64,000 nucleotides of DNA, taken from contig JACOUT010000010.1 of the NCBI GenBank assembly GCA_016177705.1, forward strand, positions 334,949 through 398,948, given 5' to 3'. Below the pieces are notes generated by a model. It made no database searches and had not been told where the DNA came from. It worked only from the letters and a program-made list of their open reading frames with translations. Source of the DNA: Deltaproteobacteria bacterium. Its GTDB lineage: Bacteria > Myxococcota > UBA727 > VGSZ01. Position numbers and translations under genes: made by a program. The first letter of the stretch is position 1; each line of letters opens with the position of its first letter. Of the stretch, positions 17,484 through 25,332 are shown piece by piece.

Positions 17484-17495
17484 CGGAATTGCGCG
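17484..17495. repeat. 12-bp direct repeat, right copy (flanks TA module)
   Basis: Second copy of CGGAATTGCGCG in the same orientation as 16732-16743; the ~740 bp between them contain only the toxin-antitoxin pair and its promoter. Confidence 0.5.
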
Positions 17496-17511
17496 CGCGG
17501 ATCCGCCAGCA

Positions 17512-17544
17512 ACAGCGCGACGAAGATGGCGCGCCGCTCGAGGA
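17512..17544. repeat. 33-bp direct repeat, left copy
   Basis: Matches 19637-19669 at 32 of 33 positions in the same orientation. The right copy is the 3' end of the DUF5009-type gene; this copy lies outside any gene I accept and reads as LLERRAIFVAL on the reverse strand. Confidence 0.75.
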
Positions 17545-17567
17545 GCGGCGGGGCCGACGTTCTCGCT

Positions 17568-19130
17568 TCACGCCTCGTCGAGCGGTTTACCGGCGAGGAG
17601 GTTCTCGAACCGGCGGCGAACATTCGGGTCGGGCTCGTCGTCGCGGCATCGCTCCAGCAACAGCTGGCGATCGGACCAGAGCTCCCGCGGCCACGCAGCG
17701 AGGGCGTTGAGCGCCATGTTGCGATTTCGGATGACGGGGCTGCGGAGGGCGGCTTCGATCAGCCGATCGCCGAGGCCCGGGAATCGCCGAAGGTCCTGAA
17801 CGATGAAATCGATGGCGCTGTGCATGGCGTAGTCCGGCCCCAGGCCGAGAGCGCCCGACGGCCCGGTCGCGACCTTGGCCAAGTCGATCTTCCGCTCTGC
17901 GAGCTCGACGACCGCAGCAGCGCGATCGCGGTGGTCCGTCTGCATCGCCCAATACCAGTCGGCTCTTCCGTCCTCGATCCTCCTTAGATGATGTGGCCAA
18001 GGGTCGACGTCGCACCAGCGGGCGGCGTGGGCCGCGGCATGGAAGTCGCGATCATCGTTGCTCAGCAGGTCCGTTTCGACGATGGCGCGCCACCCCGGCC
18101 GTGCGGCGATCTCGCGGATCTCCTGGACCAGTCGCGCGCCGACCTCGGCGTGGAAGCGATGGCCGGTGCGCTCCCCACCGGTGCGGTCGTCCTCCTCCAA
18201 GAGCTGTTCGATCTGCTTCAGCGTCGTGAGGTCGCGCGGCGTACGCGCGAGCGAGCGCGAGTGACGCACGTAGCGCTCCACGGTGACCTGCGCGTGCTCG
18301 TAGTCCCGTATGCTCTCCGCCGGCCCGCCGACGATGAGGGCGTCGATGATGCCGCCGACGCCCACAAAGAGTTCGTGGTCGATAGCGTCCGTGGCGAGCG
18401 CAACGTGGGCTTCGCCCGCCATCGCGCAGGTGTACGCGAGGTACTCGTCCATCACGGAGTTGCGGTATCCATCGCGAAGGAGCCACCCCTTGATCTCGGG
18501 GTCGGACGTGTCGCGCAGCCGCTCGACCGTCTGGATGCGTCCCCAGCCGTCGACGCTTTGGGCGAGCCTCCACAAGACGCGGTCCGGCTTGGCGATCGTG
18601 TTGCGAAGAGCCACGGCGACGAAAACCGTGAACTCCTCATGGCTGCCGAGCGTGAGCAGGACTTCCATGTCCTCGTACCCCCTCACGCAGCCAAGAAGGC
18701 CGATCGCCACCTTCACAACCTCTCGGTCAGGGGCCATCGTCGCCAGCCAGTGCGCCAACGCGTGAAGCCCGTCGGCATCGACCTGCCGCTCACCGGCGCG
18801 AATGGCCTCAAGGAGCGGGTCGACGTACTCCATCGCCGAGTGGGAACGGAGCATCTCGTAGAGCTTCGCGACCTCGCTGCTGGAGCGCCTCACGACCGAC
18901 GCGCTGATTGCGTCGAGGATCCTCCGAGCAACGACATCACCGCCAACTTGCCCTGCGTGGTGCCCTAGGACACCGTCCAACGCACCAGGTGCCCAACGCA
19001 CCTTGTCCCCTTCGTGCGGGTGTTCGTCGGGAAGCACACGTCCGCTCACGCCTCGCCCCGGTCCGTCGTCTGTGCGGTGTGCCTGGAGATGTGCATAGAT
19101 CGACACACGCGCGCCCCAGGGGAACGGCAT
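17568..19130 (-). CDS. HEAT-like alpha-helical protein
   Basis: A 520-residue soluble protein starting MPFPWGARVSIYAHLQAH. Near the N-terminus is KVRWAPGALDGVLGHHA; this segment recalls proteins annotated, without firm basis, as limonene hydroxylase-like. The remainder is helical and HEAT-like (for example LLEAIRAGERQVDADGLHAL and the C-terminal VIRNRNMALNALAAWPRELW). No signal peptide is seen. Helical repeats suggest a scaffold or binding role; I would not assign an enzyme activity. ATG 19130 begins the homologous-looking part, though the frame is open upstream. The gene is the only one between two 33-bp direct repeats, and its base composition is slightly less GC-rich than its neighbours, so it may have been acquired as a cassette. 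Confidence 0.7.
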   Translation of the reverse strand: MPFPWGARVSIYAHLQAHRTDDGPGRGVSGRVLPDEHPHEGDKVRWAPGALDGVLGHHAGQVGGDVVARRILDAISASVVRRSSSEVAKLYEMLRSHSAMEYVDPLLEAIRAGERQVDADGLHALAHWLATMAPDREVVKVAIGLLGCVRGYEDMEVLLTLGSHEEFTVFVAVALRNTIAKPDRVLWRLAQSVDGWGRIQTVERLRDTSDPEIKGWLLRDGYRNSVMDEYLAYTCAMAGEAHVALATDAIDHELFVGVGGIIDALIVGGPAESIRDYEHAQVTVERYVRHSRSLARTPRDLTTLKQIEQLLEEDDRTGGERTGHRFHAEVGARLVQEIREIAARPGWRAIVETDLLSNDDRDFHAAAHAARWCDVDPWPHHLRRIEDGRADWYWAMQTDHRDRAAAVVELAERKIDLAKVATGPSGALGLGPDYAMHSAIDFIVQDLRRFPGLGDRLIEAALRSPVIRNRNMALNALAAWPRELWSDRQLLLERCRDDEPDPNVRRRFENLLAGKPLDEA

Positions 19131-19634
19131 CTCAGAGAAGCTGCGAGGTGCTCGCGTGCGGGCGAACGGATTCCACACCCCGGCGAATCTAGCCGGTTCG
19201 ACGCGCCCGGCGATCCGAAACGCGTGCCGTCGCGAACGCTCGCCTTCGCCGCTCGTGCGCAGCGTTCGGCGCCGCTCTCCTGCCCCTCCACCCGCGCAGG
19301 TGGCTTGCTCGTCGCAGCACTGCACCACCCCCCGGCCCTCCTCGAAGCGGCACGAGGGGCGGGGAGCGGGGGCTGTCGACGCGGAGCGCCCGCAGGCCCC
19401 CACCACGCGAGCATCGCCACAGCCCCGCGTGACGACGCCAACGGGAAGCCGGTTTCCGCAAGGCAGCAACACGGCTTGCGCACGATGCCGCCGCCGAAGG
19501 ACCCGAACGCCAACGGCTGGCGGCGGCCGCGCAAGCAAGCACGACGCAAAAGGGGCCGAGGACCAGCGGAGCGGCGGCAGCCCCCGCTTCCCGCCGCGCC
19601 CTCCGCCGCTCCGCTGACCGACCCCATTCGGCGC
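19131..19634. other. Non-coding stretch inside repeat-bounded cassette
   Basis: About 500 bp without a supportable gene: open frames exist on both strands but are Arg/Pro/Ser-rich low-complexity translations lacking start context. It holds G/C-rich inverted repeats around 19360-19430 and probably the promoter of the HEAT-like gene. Confidence 0.5.
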
Positions 19635-20588
19635 CTACAGCGCGACGAAGATGGTGCGCCGCTCGAGGAAACGCGCCCACACGTGCAGCACGGCGACGAA
19701 CGCCACGCCCTGCACCAGCGCCTGTGGCACCGACGCCTCCACGTGCCACCAGGGCACGGCCGGCACCAGGAACACCGACAACAGCACCAGGTGCGTCACG
19801 TACAGCACGAGCGGGTTGTTGCCCCAGGTGACCAGCGCCCGCACCGGCGCCCGCGCCGCCACCCACAGCTCGACGAGCGCGAAGGCGAGCGCGGCGCTCG
19901 ACGCCACCACGAAGTCGAAGCTGACGCTCATGCGGTGCTTGCTGATGGGGAACCAGAGCGCGAGCAGCAGGCCGGCGACGAGCAGCGCGAAAGCGAGCGC
20001 GAGGAAGCGCGCGCGCGACGCCCGCAGGTCCGCGAACACGGTGGCGAGGAGCAACAGCGCCGTCCAGCTCAGCGAGCCCTGGATGCCGGCGTGCGACGCG
20101 GCCAGCACGATGTCGAGCCAGCCGTGGCCGAGCAGCGTCTGGTAGCCGGCGACCAGCGCGAGCGCGAGCACCAGGCGCACCATGGGCGCGAGCCAGAGCG
20201 CGGGCAGCGTGAGCGCGATGGCAACGCCGATGGCCTGCAAGGTGCCCCAGGGCTGGCCATGGTTGAAGCCGTAGCTCTGCTCGCCGATGGTGAACAACAG
20301 GCCGAGGCCGATGAGGGCGAGCGCGCGCTTGAGCACGTGCTCGATGGTCCGCTGCGGGCCCTGCGCGGCGAAGCGCCGCCGCACCGAGCCGCCGAAGGTA
20401 AGGCCGATGGCGAAGATGAAGGCGGGCGCGACGAAGTCGGCGATGGTGATGCCGATGTCGGGCGCGTGCTTGACCCACGCCGGCATCGCGCGCACGTGCT
20501 CGAAGTAGTTGACGACCACCATCAAGGCGATCGACAGCCCGCGGAACTGGTCGATGGCGACGTCGCGCTCGCCGCGCGTCGGGCTCAC
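19635..20588 (-). CDS. DUF5009/NagX-type membrane acyltransferase
   Basis: A 317-residue membrane protein with about nine to ten hydrophobic segments. Near the N-terminus FRGLSIALMVVVNYFEHV matches the conserved FRGL...MVxVN motif of the heparan-glucosaminide acetyltransferase-like (DUF5009/NagX) family. These proteins are thought to move acetyl groups across the membrane onto sugars, so it may acetylate a cell-wall or exported glycan. The GTG start at 20588 overlaps the stop of the upstream START-like gene (GTGA), indicating coupling. Its last codons are duplicated 2.1 kb away at 17512-17544, on the far side of the HEAT-like gene. Confidence 0.78.
   Translation of the reverse strand: MSPTRGERDVAIDQFRGLSIALMVVVNYFEHVRAMPAWVKHAPDIGITIADFVAPAFIFAIGLTFGGSVRRRFAAQGPQRTIEHVLKRALALIGLGLLFTIGEQSYGFNHGQPWGTLQAIGVAIALTLPALWLAPMVRLVLALALVAGYQTLLGHGWLDIVLAASHAGIQGSLSWTALLLLATVFADLRASRARFLALAFALLVAGLLLALWFPISKHRMSVSFDFVVASSAALAFALVELWVAARAPVRALVTWGNNPLVLYVTHLVLLSVFLVPAVPWWHVEASVPQALVQGVAFVAVLHVWARFLERRTIFVAL
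19637..19669. repeat. 33-bp direct repeat, right copy (3' end of DUF5009 gene)
   Basis: Right-hand partner of 17512-17544. Together they bracket ~2.1 kb containing the HEAT-like gene, an arrangement like the att sites left when an element integrates at the 3' end of a gene. Confidence 0.75.
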
Positions 20589-21187
20589 GGCAGCGCTCGC
20601 AGCGTGTCGAGCATGTCGGCCAGCCCTCGCTTCATCTCGTCGTGGCTGCGGCCGGTGATGTTCGCCTCCTCGTACTGCGCCACGTCGGTGGTCTGGTCGT
20701 CGAGCCGCGTCAGCACCAGCGTGCCGCAGAAGTGCGCGATGTAGCTCGTGCCGGCGACCTTCTGGTACGCGATTAGGACCGCGTCGGGGCGAGCCGGTGA
20801 CCCGGCGAGCAGGCTGGTCGACCACTCGTCGGTCCACTCGACGGTGACGAGCGGGAACGGTCGCACCAGCGAGCGCACCTGGTGGTGCTTCAACAGCGGG
20901 CCGGTCGGCAGCGGCACCAGCGTCATCTCGTCGACCTGGGTGTCCTTGAAGTGGCGCGGGTCTTCCAGGAAGGCGCGGATCTTCTCGATGGGCCGCTTGA
21001 CCACGCCACGGCGCTGCGCCCACACGAGCTCGCCCTGCTTGCCGGCGGTGCTGGCGTCGCCCCCGCTCGTGGGCAGCGGCAGGCCGGCGCGCGGCGGCGC
21101 GGCCAACGGTGACGACAAATCGAAGCAGCGCTCACCCGCGCGCGCAGGCACCGCCAAGGCGAAGAGCAGGATCACGACGACGCGCAT
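20585..21187 (-). CDS. Secreted START/SRPBCC-like lipid-binding protein
   Basis: The 200-residue protein has a short signal peptide (MRVVVILLFALAVPARAGER) and then a single domain with the layout of a START/SRPBCC helix-grip fold: RRGVVKRPIEKIRAFLEDPRH, a beta-rich middle (LVTVEWTDEWSTSLL, TSYIAHFCGTLVL), and a long C-terminal helix (EEANITGRSHDEMKRGLADM). Such domains bind hydrophobic ligands. It is coupled by a 4-base overlap to the DUF5009-type acyltransferase, so it might carry or present a substrate for acylation; that is inference from position. Start ATG 21187. Confidence 0.7.
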   Translation of the reverse strand: MRVVVILLFALAVPARAGERCFDLSSPLAAPPRAGLPLPTSGGDASTAGKQGELVWAQRRGVVKRPIEKIRAFLEDPRHFKDTQVDEMTLVPLPTGPLLKHHQVRSLVRPFPLVTVEWTDEWSTSLLAGSPARPDAVLIAYQKVAGTSYIAHFCGTLVLTRLDDQTTDVAQYEEANITGRSHDEMKRGLADMLDTLRALP

Positions 21188-21227
21188 GACGGCTCCTGTG
21201 AGGGCTCCTGTACCACGCTCGCGCGAG

Positions 21228-22007
21228 CTAGCGACCGGTGAAGCGCGCCGGCCGGCGCTCGAGGAAGCTCGCCATGCCCTCTTGCGCGTCCTCGCTTCCC
21301 ATCAGGCGCTGCAGGTTCGGGATCAGCGCCTTGGCGGCGTCGTCCTCGAGCAGCGAGCGACGCGCGGAGGCGATGGTCTCCATGACGCCGAGCGGCGACT
21401 GCTCGGCGATGGTGCTGGCGATGGCGAGCGCGCGCTCGAGCTCGGCGCCATCGTCGACGATCTCCTGCACCAGGCCGAGGCGGTGCGCCTCGACCGCGTC
21501 GAAGGTGTCGCCGGTCAACAACCAGCGCATGGCGTTGCCCCAGCCCGCGGTATGAACCAGGCGGTAGGTGCCGCCGCCGAAGGGGAAGATGCCGCGCTTG
21601 ATCTCGATCTGCGCGAACTGCGTCGAGCGCGCCGCCACCACCACGTCGCACGCCAGGCACAGCTCGATGCCCATGGTCAGGCAGCGCCCGTGCACCGCGA
21701 TCACCACCGGCTTGCTACGCGCCGGGCCGTGCACGCCCCAGGGGTCGATGTCGCCGGCGCCGAGCGCCAGCTCGCCCGCGAGGATGCGCGGCGCCACGTC
21801 GGCCAGGTCGAGGCCGGCGGTGAAATGGTCGCCGTGCGCGAACACCACGCCGCAGCGCACCTCGGGGTCGCGCTCCATCTCGACGTAGGCGCGCGAGAAC
21901 TGCGTCAGCATGTCGGCGTCGAAGGCGTTCAGCTTCTTCGGCCGCTGCAGGCCGATGAGCAGCAGGTGGCCGCGCTTCTCGGTGCTGATCTTGCGCTCGT
22001 CGGACAC
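21228..22007 (-). CDS. Enoyl-CoA hydratase/isomerase (crotonase) family
   Basis: The 259-residue protein belongs to the crotonase superfamily, which stabilises thioester enolates in the cytoplasm. The first oxyanion-hole region is HGDHFTAGLDLADV and the second VHGRCLTMGIELCLACDVVV, both typical. The usual catalytic Glu pair of enoyl-CoA hydratases is not clear: the second region is followed by ARSTQFAQIEIKRGIFPFGG, in which IEIKRGIFPFGG matches the family. The substrate is unknown; it may be a hydratase or an isomerase. GTG 22007 has AGGAGA six bases upstream and is preferred over ATG 22058, which lies in poorly conserved sequence. It is divergent from the pilus-ATPase-domain gene. Confidence 0.85.
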   Translation of the reverse strand: MSDERKISTEKRGHLLLIGLQRPKKLNAFDADMLTQFSRAYVEMERDPEVRCGVVFAHGDHFTAGLDLADVAPRILAGELALGAGDIDPWGVHGPARSKPVVIAVHGRCLTMGIELCLACDVVVAARSTQFAQIEIKRGIFPFGGGTYRLVHTAGWGNAMRWLLTGDTFDAVEAHRLGLVQEIVDDGAELERALAIASTIAEQSPLGVMETIASARRSLLEDDAAKALIPNLQRLMGSEDAQEGMASFLERRPARFTGR

Positions 22008-22120
22008 GGCGTCTCCTGCTGGTGCGACGACCCGTCGCTGACGCCGTTCATCGGCCACGACCCGCGCGCCGTCAATCGCTGCGCGTGAGCCCGACCGGCA
22101 ACTCTTGCTATGGTCGCGCT

Positions 22121-22978
22121 GTGCCGGGCAACGGGATCACCGAGCTGTTGATCGATCAGGGCGCGGTGACGCAGGACGTGGTCGCGCGCGCCGCGCAGGT
22201 GCCCGCGCACGTGTCGACGAGCCTGGTCGGTCGCCTGATCGCCGCCGGCGCCGACGCCGACAAGGTGGTGCGCGCCGTCGCCGAGATCGTCGGTCTGCCG
22301 GTGGCGAACCGCGTCTTGATCGCGAGCGCGGCCAAGGTGCCGTTGCCGCAGCCGATCGCGCGCACGCTGCGCGAGCTCGGCGCCTGCCCGGTGCGGCGCG
22401 ACGAGCGCGGCGCCATTCAGGTGGTGGTGGGTGACCCCGAGGCCCGCGGCGCCGTCGAGGATCTGTTGCCCGGCTGCCGCGTCTACCTCGCGCCCGAACC
22501 GCACGTGCGCCAGTTGCTCGCGGAGCTGATCCCTTTTGGGTCCTCAATCCCCGAGGGCATGCCGGTCGAGGGCTTCGACGTCGACATGGAGCTCTCCGCC
22601 CGTCTGTCGGTCGCGCCCATGCCTGGGCCAAGCATGCAGCCGGCCGCGCCGAGCGCGCTGCCGGCCGACCCGCTGCAGCCGCGCGCCTCTGGACCGCTCA
22701 AGGCTCGTCGCCAGCTCGACGCCGACGACGAGACCATGCGCGTGCAGCGCTCGCCGCGCGCCAAGTCGCCGGGGCCGCCGCAGCATGGCGCCGGTGCGCC
22801 GCTGCTTGCCGCGCTCGACGAGCCGACGGCGGAAGATGCCTCACCACCCGCCGCCGCCATGGCCGCCGCGTTTGCCGCGGTGCGCAAGCGTTGGTTTCTC
22901 TACGGTGCAGCCGTGGGTGCGTCGGTGATGGCGGTGCTGGCAGCGCTCGTAGTGGCGGCCATCGAGATGTCGCGCTGA
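22121..22978 (+). CDS. GspE/PilB N-domain protein with C-terminal membrane anchor
   Basis: A 285-residue protein. Residues ~1-130 resemble the N-terminal domain of type II secretion/pilus ATPases (GspE/PilB, MshEN-like): GITELLIDQGAVTQDVVARA, LVGRLIAAGADADKVVRAVA, LPVANRVLIA and VVVGDPEARGAVEDLLPG. No ATPase domain follows. Instead comes a ~110-residue Pro/Ala-rich linker and one hydrophobic C-terminal segment (WFLYGAAVGASVMAVLAALV), so it is probably a tail-anchored inner-membrane protein. Stand-alone domains of this kind are common in myxobacteria; related MshEN domains bind c-di-GMP, but I cannot confirm the binding residues. GTG 22121 is chosen because the domain begins right after it; a TTGCTATGG stretch upstream may hold the -10 box. 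Confidence 0.7.
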   Translation: MPGNGITELLIDQGAVTQDVVARAAQVPAHVSTSLVGRLIAAGADADKVVRAVAEIVGLPVANRVLIASAAKVPLPQPIARTLRELGACPVRRDERGAIQVVVGDPEARGAVEDLLPGCRVYLAPEPHVRQLLAELIPFGSSIPEGMPVEGFDVDMELSARLSVAPMPGPSMQPAAPSALPADPLQPRASGPLKARRQLDADDETMRVQRSPRAKSPGPPQHGAGAPLLAALDEPTAEDASPPAAAMAAAFAAVRKRWFLYGAAVGASVMAVLAALVVAAIEMSR

Positions 22979-23133
22979 CCTGCGTGCTCGAGGTTGCGAT
23001 CCTGTCCGCCACCGCAGTTTTTTGAGGAACGGCGCGTGCGGACGCCACGATCGCGGGCATGACGCCGCGCACATCTTTGGCGCGGCTCTTGCGTGCTTGT
23101 GCCGGCTTGGTTCCGCCTTGTTGGAGGTGCGTC

Positions 23134-25248
23134 ATGAGGTTCGTGCTCGCTGCGCTCGCGCTCGCGTCGGTGGTGCTGCTCCCTGCTCGGGAGGCCATCG
23201 CGTGCGGCGGCTTCTTCTGCTCCCAGTCTCCCGTCGATCAGCAGGCTGAGCTGATCCTGTTCTCGGTCGAGCCCGGCGTGGGCACGACCATGGTCGTGCA
23301 GATCGGCTACGCCGGCGGCGACGCCGACTTCACCTGGGTGCTGCCGCTCGGCGCGGTGCCCGACCCGGCGAGCCTCGAGGTGTTCCCGCAGCTCGCGCTC
23401 ACCTCGCTCGCCGCCAACACCGGCCCCATCTTCTATCCGCCGGAGGACTGCTGGTACTGGGGCGTCGACGCCGACGCCGGCGGCGGGCCGCCACCCTCGG
23501 CGCCGGGCGAGAACGGCGAGGTCACCGTCGACCTGCGCCTGGAGGTCGGCCCCTACGACGTCGCCGTGGTCGAGTCCGAGTCGAGCGCCGCGCTCGTCGA
23601 GTGGCTCACCACCAACGGCTATCGCATCACCAGCCCGATGGAGCCCTACATCCAGACCTACACCGAGGAGGGCATGAAGTTCCTCGCGCTCAAGCTCTTG
23701 CCCGACGCCGACGTCTCGCAGATCGCACCGCTCAAGCTGACCCTGCCCGGCGACGCGCCCATGGTGCCGATCCGCCTGACGGCGCTCGCCGCCGAGCCCG
23801 AGATGGGCATCCTGGTCACCATCCTCGGCGACCAGCGCTACGAGCCGGCCAACTGGCCCGCGCTCTCCATCAACGACGCCGAGATCGCCTACGACCCGTG
23901 GAACGTCTGGGGTGGCAACGGCACCAACTGGACCTCGCTGGTCGCGCGCAAGGTCGACGAGGCCGGCGGCCAGGGCTTCGTCACCGAATTCGCGGGCAGC
24001 AGCGAGCCCTTCCTCGAGCTGGTGCGCAACTCGCCGGTCGGCGACGAGACCCAAGAGGCGGCGCAGCAGGCGCTGCTCGACGTGCTCGACGGCCAGCCCT
24101 ACATGACTCGCCTGTACACCCGCCTGTCGGCCGAGGAGATGCGCACCGACCCCATGTTCCGCCGCTCCACCGGTGGCGACGTGGCGCGCGAGCACAACCT
24201 GTCGCGCGTCGTCGACGGCGTCGACATGTGCCCGACCACCGGCGAGCAGCCGCCGGTCGAGCCCTGCGACTTCACCACCTGCGGCGCCGGCGGCCTGTGT
24301 CGCCAAACCGCCGACGGCGACACCGGCTGCGCTTGCCTCGCACAGGCCACCGCGCGCGCCACCGTAGGGAGCAACGGCAGCGCCGCCGTGGTCTGCCAGG
24401 ACGCGCGCATGTCGTTCGTCAACCCGGGCGACGTCGACAACATCACCGGGGGCATCATCCCCGATCCGTGCCTGACCGCCTCGTGCGGGCCGAACGGCCG
24501 CTGCATCGCCGTCAACCTCACCACCACCTGCTCGTGCGACCAAGGCTTCATCGCCGTCTCCGACGGGCAGGGCGGCCTCACCTGCGAGGTCCCCACCGAC
24601 GGCGTGCCGTCGGACTTCTATCAGCGGACGCTGCCCGAGCCGGCGCGCCCGGGCCGCACGCTGCTGACGCCGCCGCCGCCGCGCGCGCCGGGCCTGTTCT
24701 GCGCGTGCGCCGAGACCGACGGGCGCGCGCCGCTCGGCGCCATCGCCGTGCTCGCGGTGCTCGGGCTCACGCCGGCGCTGCGTCGACGTGCGCTGCGCGC
24801 TGGCGCCGTGCTGACGGTGCTGGCGGTGGCGTTCGTCGGCGGTTGCGCCGCCGGCGGGCCCGAGCCGACCGTGCAGATCGGCACGGGCGAGAGCGCCTTC
24901 GAGGCGCTCACCGAGGGGCAAGACGTGCCGCTCAACCTCGGCGTGCAGGGTGGCTATCACGTGTGGATGAGCCTGCGCGCCACCGCGCTCGACCCCGACA
25001 AGGTGTGGCTCGAGGTGCGCACCGAGCTGAACGGCGAGCAGGCCGACGCGCTTGCGATCACGGCGATGGCCGAAGACGACGACGAGCACGACGCGTGCGT
25101 GCTGGTCGGCTGGCCGGTCATCATGGCCGACCCGATGGCGGCGGACGGGCAGTTGCTCGGGCTCTCCGTGACGGTGACCGATGAGGACGGCATGAGCGCC
25201 GACGCCGCCGTTTCGGTGCGGCCGCACCTGCCGCAGCTCAACGGCTGA
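23134..25248 (+). CDS. DUF2330 protein with EGF-like repeats and a fused lipoprotein-like tail
   Basis: A 704-residue exported protein. After the signal peptide (cleaved near AIACGG) comes a DUF2330 domain opening CGGFFCSQSPVDQQAELILF, of unknown role. At residues ~375-495 are two Cys-rich EGF-like segments (CDFTTCGAGGLC..., CLTASCGPNGRC...). A membrane segment with an Arg-rich end (PLGAIAVLAVLGLTPALRRR) then looks like a typical C-terminal anchor, but the frame continues into a second hydrophobic stretch with a lipobox-like AFVGGC and ~135 more residues. This reads as two proteins joined in frame. The start is ATG 23134 with GGAGG six bases upstream. A strong hairpin follows the stop. Confidence 0.82.
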   Translation: MRFVLAALALASVVLLPAREAIACGGFFCSQSPVDQQAELILFSVEPGVGTTMVVQIGYAGGDADFTWVLPLGAVPDPASLEVFPQLALTSLAANTGPIFYPPEDCWYWGVDADAGGGPPPSAPGENGEVTVDLRLEVGPYDVAVVESESSAALVEWLTTNGYRITSPMEPYIQTYTEEGMKFLALKLLPDADVSQIAPLKLTLPGDAPMVPIRLTALAAEPEMGILVTILGDQRYEPANWPALSINDAEIAYDPWNVWGGNGTNWTSLVARKVDEAGGQGFVTEFAGSSEPFLELVRNSPVGDETQEAAQQALLDVLDGQPYMTRLYTRLSAEEMRTDPMFRRSTGGDVAREHNLSRVVDGVDMCPTTGEQPPVEPCDFTTCGAGGLCRQTADGDTGCACLAQATARATVGSNGSAAVVCQDARMSFVNPGDVDNITGGIIPDPCLTASCGPNGRCIAVNLTTTCSCDQGFIAVSDGQGGLTCEVPTDGVPSDFYQRTLPEPARPGRTLLTPPPPRAPGLFCACAETDGRAPLGAIAVLAVLGLTPALRRRALRAGAVLTVLAVAFVGGCAAGGPEPTVQIGTGESAFEALTEGQDVPLNLGVQGGYHVWMSLRATALDPDKVWLEVRTELNGEQADALAITAMAEDDDEHDACVLVGWPVIMADPMAADGQLLGLSVTVTDEDGMSADAAVSVRPHLPQLNG

Positions 25249-25283
25249 CCGCAGCGCCGGTCGCACGGTGAGCGTGATCGCTC

Positions 25284-25314
25284 GGCCGGTACGGCGCTTG
25301 GCGCCGTGCCGGCC
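25284..25314 (+). terminator. Strong G/C hairpin after DUF2330 gene
   Basis: 14-bp stem with one G-T wobble (arms 25284-25297 and 25301-25314, loop TTG), 36 bp after the stop and 19 bp before the next start. It lacks a T-run, as often in very GC-rich genomes. Confidence 0.55.
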
Positions 25315-25332
25315 TGATGTCAGAAGGAGCGT

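Noticed and set aside
17363..17623. Small reverse-strand gene carrying LLERRAIFVAL
   Set aside because: It is only the duplicated end of the DUF5009 gene read through into non-coding DNA and across the 3' end of the HEAT-like gene; treated as part of the direct repeat.
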